DNA of 64,000 nt from Spisula solida (lineage: Eukaryota > Mollusca > Bivalvia > Venerida > Mactridae). Numbering within the stretch: the first letter of the stretch is position 1; each line of letters begins with the position of its first letter. Below are positions 32,502 to 44,500 of the stretch, in pieces. Both the position numbers and the translations under genes were made by a program. The stretch is taken from assembly GCA_947247005.1 (NCBI GenBank), contig OX365948.1:52993401-53057400 (forward strand). Direction: 5' to 3'. A model generated the notes under the pieces. The model was given only the letters and a program-made list of their open reading frames with translations, was not told the origin of the DNA and searched no databases.

Positions 32502-35500
32502 ATGGCAACAGAATTTACAGCTGAAAATGTAGAAAAGGTATAAATATCTATATAAATTTTGAAACTTTTTAAGTTGAAAGGATTTCTAAATGGTGTTTGA
32601 ACCTATTTTGATGGAGTTAAAGTGAAATTGATATAGACTATTATATTCAAGCAGATCTATGAATGGTCATTTACTTTTTTTATGCCCCCGTATCGATAGA
32701 TCGGGAGGCATATAGTGATTCACCTGTCCGTCCGTTCGTCCGTCCGTCCTGGTTAACCCAAATTGACCGTTTCTTCTAGCATCATTATGGCTTGCTACAA
32801 AGCTTCCATACTTGCATGGATGTTGTATATGAACACTCTCCACACACCTGAATCACCTGACCCCATTTTGACCTTCACCTTGACCTATTTTTGGACTTAG
32901 ACTTATTTATGGACAAGGCTTCCACAGGGGGCATAAGCGTTTATTGAACGCAGTCTTGTTTCATATAACAATGGTTTGATTTCTGAAAGGTACAGTATAG
33001 AAGGCCATGGTACTGTGGTTATTGCACTGAAGGTACCTATTCCTGGTCACAGCAGGTCATACTGTCCCATGAATAATTCAGAACAATGTCAATTTTGCTC
33101 CACATTTGGAGAAGTTGCTGGTTCCTCGTTAAATAAAGTACTGGTAAGGATACATTCCAGGAAAACTAGGTGTTTTGGCCGAGCACTGTATACAGTGATT
33201 TTTTTTGCCTCTTTGGGAAAGGGTCCGTTCAGATTGGGAATTTTCGCGTCGTGACAACTTGAAATTGGGAATTTTCATGAAGCAGAAAGGCCAAATAAAA
33301 CAGAAAAAGAAATTACATGTGACTGTTTACTGGTTTCTGTAAACTTTTATGCTTGACCTCTTGTCAAAAATGTTCATAACGTCTTTATTTTATGTCCGAT
33401 TTTGAATTTTTTTTATGCCCCCCTATCGATAGATGGGGGGCATATAGTGATTCACCTGTCCGTCTGTTCGTCCGTCCGTCCTGGTTAACCCAAATTGACC
33501 GTTTCTTCTAGCATTAATATGGCTTGCTACAAAGCTTTCATACTTGCATGGATGTTGTGTATGAACACTCTCCACACGCCAGTATCACCTAACCCCATTT
33601 TGACCTTCACCTTGACCTAATTTTGGACTTAGACTTATTTATGGACAAGGCTTCCACAGGGGGCATGAGCGTTTATTGAACGCAGTCTTGTTTTAAATGT
33701 TCATTGGGAATTTCACCCTTCATATTTGGAAAAAAAATAGCCTTTTTCAAATTGGGAAGGTACCGTTTACCGGTAGCAAACAAAGAAGGAACAAAATCAC
33801 TGGTATATAACAGAATAATTGCTGAGAAACAGTGTTAAATCAGGTATAAACAAACCTGCATGAGCATATATTGATTTCATATTCTGGATAATTCACATTT
33901 TCTTTGTTTACCTTACTTCAGGCTGTCAACAATTTCTACTGTAATGCTGCTGTTCAACCAGAAGTTCACAGATGGCTCCAGTCAGCTCAAGTGTCACGTG
34001 ATGCTTGGTCATTCTGCTGGCAGTTGCTAGCACCTGATAAGGTATAACCACTTATGAATACAGTCAACTCTCGTTATCTCGAACTCGCTTATATCGAATT
34101 TTCCGAATATTTGTTTGCAACAATTTGCGCAAACATGTCATAAAGCTTCTCGATCAATTGTTTGTAAAAATAATAATTCATATAAAATGCATTTTCTCGA
34201 GGAGGAGTACATGTACATAACTATCACAACAAGCAATTCTCACGAATATGTCGTTCTTACGACCGTAACAATATGGCGGCGTAAAATGACAGAAACTGGA
34301 AAACTTGCAACTTCGATGCCGAAAATTCTATCTCGAATTTTCGTTATGTCGAAGTAATTTCCACGGTCCCGTGAAATTCGAGATAACGAGAGTTGACTGT
34401 ACAAGGTTTTACTTTATATAGCGGCACACATTCAAAGACTCTTTATATAGTTAATTGTAGCAATTTGATCTTGACATAGATGAGTTTAGTAACAATCAAC
34501 CTTACATCCCCTCTGCCCCCTTTCTCTCTCTCAATCCCTCTATTCTATCACACTATCTCACACCCTGTTGCATTTCGACTTTTCTGTTTACAAAATGTTA
34601 TTTTTCTTTCGTTTTTCTGTTTTCATTTAATTGAAAATGTATTGAACTCATTCTATAAATATATATTTGTCAATTATTTATAAATTGTGTAATATGTACC
34701 ATGTAAGGAGAGGGCTAATATAGGCCAAGCCTGTTGCCCAATCCTATTTCATTAGAAATAAAATATATATTAAATTAAAGACTCTTTACATAGTGTTGCA
34801 GCCACAAGGGCACAGGTGCATCCTCTACCAGTGCAGATACAGCATGATCTGATAGACTTAAGATAACGCCCCCTAACGGAGAGAGACATTAGATACAGCC
34901 ATGTCCAGAGCTGAAGGAGTGCGTCTAGCTCTTATTTCGTATAGACAGCCTTAGAGTTATAGTTGCTATAGCTGGTTGTAGTTAAATATGTTCACCACTT
35001 GTCATCTTATTCACAGAAGCATATACATGTAACTTTAATTTTGTCAAAATGGAGTTTTTGGTATTGTTGGATTTGTCTTTAAACGCGGTCGCCCCAACAT
35101 ATGCTAATTGTTTAAGAACAAAGGAATGACCACTTATTGAGCAAAAGAATTTTAAAAGTTGTCACAGAATGAATGCAATCGATATCTATTGTGTTAGGCC
35201 GCACCTGTGACCACCTAAGGTAGCTTACATGTGTTCTCTATGACATACACTATATTATATGTGTCTAGATTAAACATGAATCTCTGTGCCACTAAAGTTC
35301 TTTTGATGATTAAATGAGTGGAGCAATCTCTACACTGGCATCTGGTCAATTATCATTCTGGTATAAAAGTTGGTGTTATTTGACATGTATAGAACTGCTA
35401 TAAGTATGTTTTCATATTACAGGGTGTACAAGTACAGTATTTTGGAGCTAGTTGTCTACATGTTAAAATCAGTAAATACTGGTAAGGACATAAACAATAT

Positions 35501-38500
35501 TCTATCTTTCACATACCAGAATATTTCTAAACATCAGGGTACTGTTTTATCAAAGCACTTATAGAAATCGTAAACTTATGTTCAAATTATAGAGTATTTA
35601 TATAAAATTTATAGTTAAACATAAGTTTAAGATTTCCGTAAGTGCTTTGATAAAACAGTATCTTATAGTCCCTCGGTAATTTTCATTTGTAATACAGTAT
35701 TCTGATAATAATCTAAGTGTTTTTCTGGGTATTTGAAGATATAATGGTGATCCATCCAATCCAGTCTAGACTGTCCCCTTCAAGTGTGAGAGGTGTCGGG
35801 TAGATCCCTGGCTGTGACATACCAAAGTTGTTAAAAAAGATATTGGTATATTCATGTATATCTCCCTTGCTTGATGCTCAGCTTATGAGGGGAATTCAAG
35901 TTTACTGCTGGTTTGCCTGCTGTCAGGATAATGTGACTGGGAAGTCTCTATATGACTGAAATACTGTAAACCACTTAAAACAATATTTTATAAAAAGTGA
36001 TTGGTGATCCACACTTGTGTACAGACATCGTGTGAAAAGTTGTGTCACAGGGCGTTGGAATTAGGGTTAATATACATGCAAACAGCTTCTTTATCAAATT
36101 TTTGTTATTTAATTGAAGGAATGAAATACCCGCTAAACTCTGTTTTCTATGTTATTTACTTGAAGGAATGAAATACCTGCCGATCAGTTTGATTCTCTAC
36201 GGAATAGAACATTGGAACAGATCATCAGTTCTGCTACCGGACCAAAGATTATAGTAACTAGATTATGTGTGGCTGTAAGTACAGGCTGTTATTATACCCC
36301 CTCGAAACAAAGTTTGGAGATATATATAGGGGTGTCATTTTTCCTGATTTATCCGGAATTCTGGATTTATTATTCCTGAAAGAGCAATGGCTTCTGACCA
36401 GAATAAAAGTTATTTGATGAAAATATCTCAAGAAATGGCAAAGTTATGGCAAATTAATCTGCTGTGAAGGATTTTCTTGATACAAACTGAGTTAACTATA
36501 GAAACAATGAAGTTGAAGACCTATTGTTTGGCAAAAATGGTCGACCGCATATGATTTTCCTGATTTTTAATTTGTCCCTGTTGACACCCCTGTATATAGG
36601 AGTGCACTTGTCTGTCGATCTGTCTTTGGTTTCCAGACAATAACTTTAGTTAAGAATGAGATATTGTGATGAAACTTGCTGTGTATGTAGCTTATATGTT
36701 TGTTAAAGTTTGTTTAGGCATTAAATAAAATTGCAGAAATATTTCAATTAGAGAATGGTTAAGCAGGGACAAAGACCCTTTCAATAAAGGCAAACAGTAG
36801 ACAGAAAGGGTCATAACTTTCAAGCAGGGGTTCCACTAGCTTCTGAATCTGAACGGTTATTTGATACTTTTAACTAAATTTTACAATTTCATAGGCAAAA
36901 TACCAATGATTTTAAGAGGAACTGACCCTCCAAACCAAAATCTTTCAAAATGTGGCTTTCTGATAATTTCAATGGTTAAAACCCCTACTCCCGAGTCAAA
37001 TGAAACCCCTATATAAGTAACAAGAGGGTCATGTTCACCTTAACGTGTTCACTTGAGCACCCAGACATTTTTACTGAATTAGACATGCAGTATTCCCAGA
37101 AATTGTTGATTATTAAATTTTACATCATAGCAGAATGGAAAAATAACGTTTCAAATGTTCATTATTTAATAAATAGACCCTTTAAAAAGTATTAAAAAAC
37201 TATAGATTTTTTCAAACATTAAAACACATTACTTAGGATCACAGTAATTTTTTATCCTATGTCAGGATATCAGAACCAAACAATTTTATAAGTAAGGCTG
37301 TGTTTGTGGAATATTTTCAGCTGTCATCACTTGCTCTTCATTCCATGCCAGAGGTTTGGACAAACCCTATAGATTCACTGATACTCATGTTCCAGGATGA
37401 TGCTGCCTCTCTTGATGTAAGTAGGTCCGTCTGGATAGCTTAATGGTAAAGTGTTGCCTCAATAGCCTAGTGGTAGAGTGTCCGTCTGGATAGCTTAATG
37501 GTAAAGTGTTGCCTCAATAGCCTAGTGGTAGAGTGTCCGTCTGGATAGCTTAATGGTAAAGTGTTGCCTCAATAGCCTAGTGGTAGAGTGTCCGTCTGGA
37601 TAGCTTAATGGTAAAGTGTTGCCTCAATAGCCTAGTGGTAGAGTGTCCGTCTGGATAGCTTAATGGTAAAGTGTTGCCTCAATAGCCTAGTGGTAGAGTG
37701 TCCGTCTGGATAGCTTTATGGTAAAGTGTTGCCTCAATAGCCTAGTGGTAGAGTGTCCGCCTGTACAGCCTAGTGGTAGAGTGTCCGCCTGTATAGCCTA
37801 GTGGTAGAGTGTCCGCCTGTATAGCCCAGTGGTATAGTGTCCGCCTGTATAGCCCAGTGGTAGAGTGTCCGTCTGTATAGCCTAGTGGTAGAGTGTCCGC
37901 CTGTATAGCCTAGTGGTAGAGTGTCCGCCTGTATAGCCCAGTGGTAGAGTGTCCGTCTGTATAGCCTAGTGGTAGAGTGTCCGTCTGTATAGCCTAGTGG
38001 TAGAGTGTCCGCCTGTATAGCCCAGTGGTAGAGTGTCCGTCTGTATAGCCTAGTGGTAGAGTGTCCGCCTGTATAGCCTAGTGGTAGAGTGTCCGCCTGT
38101 ATAGCCCAGTGGTAGAGTGTCCGCCTGTATAGCCCAGTGGTAGAGTGTCCGTCTGTATAGCCTAGTGGTAGAGTGTCCGTCTGTATAGCCTAGTGGTAGA
38201 GTGTCCGTCTGTATAGCCTAGTGGTAGAGTGTCCGCCTGTATAGCCTAGTGGTAGAGTGTCCGTCTGTATAGCCTAGTGGTAGAGTGTCCGCCTGTATAG
38301 CCCAGTGGTAGAGTGTCCGTCTGTATAGCCTAGTGGTAGAGTGTCCGTCTGTATAGCCTTGTGGTAGAGTGTCCGTCTGTATAGCCCAGTGGTATAATGT
38401 CCGTCTGTATAGCCTTGTGGTAGAGTGTCCGTCTGTATAGCCCAGTGGTATAATGTCCGCCTGTATAGCCCAGTGGTAGAGTGTCCGCCTGTATAGCCCA

Positions 38501-41500
38501 GTGGTAGAGTGTCCACCTGTATAGCCTAGTGGTAGAGTGTCCACCTGTATAGCCCAGTGGTAGAGTGTCCATTTTGATAGCTTAGTGGTAGAGCATTTAT
38601 TTCGATTACCTAACAGTTGAGCTGACCTCCGCCTCGACACCCTAGTGGTAAAGTGCCACATTGATAGCCTAGTGGTAGAGTGTCCTGTTCAAGTGCACGA
38701 GAATTCAAGACTCGATCGCAGACTGCAATGTACCAAATGGAACTGGTATTATCATCTCTCTTGCTCAACAAAGTTGACATTCAGTAATAGTTAGTTCCAG
38801 GTAATTGCTGGTTTGCCCGGTGTCAGGATAATGTGCCGGGGTTGTCTCCATATGACTGAAATAATTTTGACAGGTGAGACGTGAAACACTATATTTAAAA
38901 GAAGTATAATAGAATATCACAGATAGCATTATAACTGCTTCTTCAAACAAACCGTAGGATATGTCAGGAAATTTGCTCTACCATTGTCTGAGGGACTTAC
39001 TATGATAGGTGAACTATTGAATGTGTGTATTTAACTATAAGCTATTAATTAACCATTTTGTCGTGGCAGAATTGGTTTGTTTAAAAAATTCATGAAATAG
39101 TTGTGTTTTATTTTCAGTCAACCCAGAGATGTAATGTGTTATTGGAGATCTTTACTGTGCTCCCTGAAGAGGTAGGTACATCAAGTAGTTGTGAATAGTT
39201 GCCATACTTCGTTCCGTGAACCTGTGTTTTTTAGTCCCCTACCGTCCGTCAGTCAAACAATCTGGATCATGACATAACTCATACAGTTTCCAAGCTAGGT
39301 TTATTAAACTTCGTATGTGGATAGGGGGCAATCAGGGGATTATGCACGTCTAAAAATATTTTGATTCTGACAATAATTGTGGTTGCTATGGCAACAGAAA
39401 CATTGAAATTGGCCTCAAACCGGTAGGGGACTTCTGTATTGCTTGCAATTCTTAATTACTTGTTTATCATAAGTTTTCTAAATAACTTGATGACATTGTG
39501 TTACTTTTTTGTAAGTTTTCTGAATAAATGTTCTGAATAACTTGATGAAGTTACGCTTCTTTATCATAAATGTTCGGAATAATTTAATGAACTTGTGTTA
39601 TATTATCATAAATGTTATGAATGATTTGATGAACTAGTTTTTACTTTATCATAAGTTTGAATTACAAATATTCTTGTCATGTAGTACAGTTCTACAGTAT
39701 GAACCTTACGAATAATAGAAGATCCTTGTTATGAATGATTTGATGAACTAGTTTTTACTTTATCAGAAGTTTGAATTTCAAATATTCTTGTTATGTAGTA
39801 CAGTTCTACAGTATGAACCTTACGAATAATAGAAGATCCTTGTTATGAATGATTTGATGAACTAGTTTTTACTTTATCAGAAGTTTGAATTTCAAATATT
39901 CTTGTTATGTAGTACAGTTCTACAGTATGAACCTTACGAATAATAGAAGATCCTTGTTATGAATGATTTGATGAACTAGTTTTTACTTTATCATAAGTTT
40001 GAATTACAAATATTCTTGTCATGTAGTACAGTTCTACAGTATGAACCTTACAAATAATAGAAGATCCTTGTTATGAATGATTTGATGAACTAGTTTTTAC
40101 TTTATCAGAAGTTTGAATTACAAATATTCTTGTCATGTAGTACAGTTCTACAGTATGAACCTTACAAATAATAGAAGATCCTTGTTATGAATGATTTGAT
40201 GAACTAGTTTTTACTTTATCAGAAGTTTGAATTTCAAATATTCTTGTTATGTAGTACAGTTCTACAGTATGAACCTTACGAATACTAGAAGATCCTTGTT
40301 ATGAATGATTTGATGAACTAGTTTTTACTTTATCATGAGTTTGAATTTCAAATATTTTTGTCATGTATTACAGTTCTACAGTATGAACCTTACGAATACT
40401 AGAAGATCCTTGTTACGCCATGAACTTACACAAAACATGACCAAAAGTAAGTAACTTTTGCCATATATATCTTCTCCCACCTAATAATGACTAATGCAAA
40501 CATATTTTGGCACATAACCTGCGGCCAAGCAGTGCCGTAAAACCATGCTGAAAGATCATTTGGCACTACTAGCGTGTGCAATAAATATTTAAATTGGCCT
40601 GACACGATGTTAGCCAATCCAGGCTTTGATTGGCCCATGACGTCAGGATAATACCAAGGTCGTCAAGATGTCATGCTCATTGTACCGCTTAAGTTTGTAT
40701 GAATCTTATGAAGCATACATCATCATTTTGAACGATAATGAGCGTTCTCTATGGTTACGTGATAAATAGAATCGTACATTTGTGCTCATTACATACAAGT
40801 TTTATAAAAATTGTCTAAAAAAACAATATAGCACTTGGCAAAGCAGGGCTCGTAATTACAAGTAGAAAGTGACCACGGGCGAGTGAATCTTACGGCAATG
40901 CTCGTCCTGCAGGACGAGTGTAAATTTTGGCCGAATACAATCAGTTTCATCTCTTAATCGAACGTAGAACAGAAAATGAAATAATACGAGTGGAATTTAT
41001 GGCCGAAAGCAATCAGTTTCAAGTGGTTATCGAACGTAAAACAGAAAATTAAATAATTCGCACAAACCGGATGTTGACCGTTTGTTTAAAAGCCTTCAAT
41101 CCGTCTAGTTCCGTACGATTGGATCGGCTAAAATCTCGCTTCAGACATTCCGGTATGTACATAGTACGGTTTATCGGAATCTGATTCAGATTCGGACTAG
41201 TTAAGTCTAAGACATTTGTCAGTAATGAACAGAAAATCTATAATCCTTGTTTAACATACAAGATTTGAACAAAAATCATAAAAATAAATCTGTAACAAGT
41301 GTTTACAGTTTATAACACATTTCTCAATGTTCAGTAAGATAATATAAGCAGTTATTTGATAATGTATTGCATTTTTATGCCCCCCTATCGATAGATGGGG
41401 AGGCATATAGTGATTCACCTGTCCGTCCGTCCGTTCGTCCGTCCGTTCGTCCGTCCTGGTTAACCCAAATTGACAGTTTCTTCTAGCATTATAATGGCTT

Positions 41501-44500
41501 GCTACAAAGCTTCCATACTTGCATGGATGTTGTATATGAACACTCTCCACACGCCTGTATCACCTGACCTAATTTTGACCTTCACCTTGATCTAATTTTG
41601 GACTTAGACTTATTGAAGGGCCAAATTCTTGGTTAACCCAAATTGACCGTTTCTTCTAGCATTAATATGGCTTGCTACAAAGCTTTCATACTTGCATAGA
41701 TGTTGTATATGAACACTCTCTACACGCCTGTATCACCTGACCCCATTTTGACCTTCACCTTGACCTAATTTGGACTTAAGTGTCTAATTCTTGGTTAAAC
41801 CAAATTGACAGTTTCGTTTAACATCATGTTCATCATGGCGTTGCCTTAAAACTTGGCATACTTGTTTACCATCATAAGCCCCTTACATTATCAAAGCCAT
41901 GTAACACTATCCAACATTATTATAGAACTATGGCCCCTAATTGACTTAGCTTTTTATGGGCAAGGCTTCCATGGGGGCATAAGCGTTAATTGAACGCAGT
42001 CTTGATCTTTATTGACCTGCAGGACGAGTAGATATTGTAGCAGGACTAGTGGAAATTCTCAGCTACTCGTCCTGCAGGACGAGTGCCTTCCAAAAAATTT
42101 GTTGAGCCCTGCAAAGCCTTGTGTCATGTCATATTATTTTGTCCATGGACGTATCTTAGCAAAGATTCGACTTTTTCGTATGCTATTTTGAACAAACTAA
42201 GACCGGTAAAATTGTTAAACAAAGTTATGTGAACTAACATTTTCATGAATAACTATTTAAATTTACGAAAATGTATGGGTTCACTTAGTATGCTCTCAAT
42301 AATCTACGGAAACATCCGATCTTAGCTACGATATGTCTATGAAACGGGCTCCTGATCATTTGATTACATGCCCTGCCCCTGGGGCAGAATGCGCTGGGGT
42401 ACCAAACATTTCCAGGGAAGGGCCTGGATTTTATTACTGTAAAATCATTTAATTTCAATGGCACAAAATTTCGTGGTTTTGGTGAAAAAGACTATTTCAT
42501 AGGGACATAATTGCAAGGATTCTGATTTCATGAAAAATTGCATGGTCAAAATTCACATAAATTATCAGAAAGCATTTTATGTATAATAATTGTTTTATTA
42601 CATGTTGATATATGCAAGTAAACTTCCCCTAAACCCAGTCTTATACTTGACTGACCTTGAAAGCAAGTATGGAAGCCACTGTAAACTTGGCATATTTAAT
42701 GGTATAATTATGAGTCCCCTACCGGTTTTTCACCGGAGGGGACTATAGGTTTGCCCTCCGTCCGTCCGTCAGTAAGCTAGGTTTATGAAACTTGGTATGA
42801 TAGGGGGTAATAAGAGGATTATGCACATCTAAAAATATATTGATTCTGACAAAAATTGTGGTTGCTATGGCAACAGAAAGAGTGAAAATATGCCCAAATC
42901 TGGATCCTGCCATAACTCAAACAGTTTCCAAGCTAGGTTTATGAAACTTGATATGTAGATAGGGGGCAATAAGGGAATTATGCACGTCTAAAAATATTTT
43001 GATTCTGACAAAAATTGTGGTTGCTATGGCAACAGAAACATTGAAAATGGCCTCAAACCGGTAGGGGGACTTCTGTATTGCTTGCAATTCTTAATTACTT
43101 GTTTATCCACGAGGTCCATGAAATCAACCAAATTAAATCCCCCATGAATAAATTTGATATATTGTGACCTATTTCATTTCAGTTCTTGCCTTGTTGACCA
43201 ATTTAATGAGCCCATCGTCTCCGAGTGATGTGTATGAACATGCCTTGAAGTGTGTAGGTAGCTGGGTAGAGTTTGGTGTACCTATGAACGAAGCTGAACA
43301 GATTATCGTACAAGTGTTTCAGAGTTTAAATAGTCTACATCTGTTTGATACGGCTGTTGATACATTAGTGAAAGTTTTCTCTCATCCAGACTCACACAGG
43401 TATTTGTTTATCACAGAGGGGCTCAGTTTGACCCTTAATTGACCCTTGGAATTTCCTAAAGCAACATTTTGGCATTCTGTTTGAATATTCATTGTAACGG
43501 ATATTTTACTTGTTTTACAAATATAATTATACAAAGTATGTATGATAGGGGCATTATCTGCACTATTTATCTGTAACCATTGGTTGAATTTCAACATAGC
43601 TTCACAAGACTTAATATCTTCTTTTTTTTAACGAAATTAGCGAACATTGTTTAATATATCAGTAAAACATACGTAAAAACTATTTTTCCTACTCATCTAC
43701 CCAACTCTAAATGACATGGGTTTTGGAGAGAAAACAAACAATAGTGTGATTTATTTTAGGCCTTATGTTTATTATTTTATCTTTATGTATTTCAGATTCC
43801 CTTACACAATACAAAAGTTACTTCCCCTGGTTTTACAATTACAGAATATGCTGAACTCTGCTTTAAATGAACATGACATGGTAAGTTTAAGGGGTTCCAT
43901 TTGTCCCCTGATCGACCATTTGACCCCATAGAGGCCTTTCAGAAACTGTTGCTATATTGTTGCTTAAGTTAAGACTTGTATTATAGTACTATAATACAGT
44001 ATCCAGGGCTCGACACTAACACTGGTCCGCTGGTCCGTGACCAGTGAAAATCCAGAAGGACCAGTGAAAATTCTTGAGGACCAGTAATTGTCCTATTTAC
44101 ATGTTGGGCGTTTTTGCCCTGTCAGACCAGTGGCCAAAATAGTTAGTGTCTAGGCCTGGTATCGTGTCAAAATCTCCATACTATAATACAGGATCATGTC
44201 AAAGTCTCCATACTATAATACAGGATCGTGTCAAAATCTCCGTACTATAATACAGGATCGTGTCATAATCTCCATACCATAATATAGGATCAGGTAAAAG
44301 TATCCATACTATAATACAGGATCAGGTCAAAATCTCCATACTATAATACAGGAACAGGTAAAAGTATCCATACTATAATACAGGATCAGGTAAAAGTATC
44401 CATACTATAATACAGGATAAGGTAAAAATCTCCGTACTATAATACAGGATCAGGTAAAAATCTCCGTACTATAATACAGGATCATGTCAAAATCTCCATA

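Noticed and set aside
38218..38661. Minus-strand open frames of 80-147 aa with repeats such as HWAIQ and GYTGGHSTT
   Set aside because: They are the translation of the 28-bp A-box array; all frames stay open because the unit lacks stops. No start context, no independent evidence.
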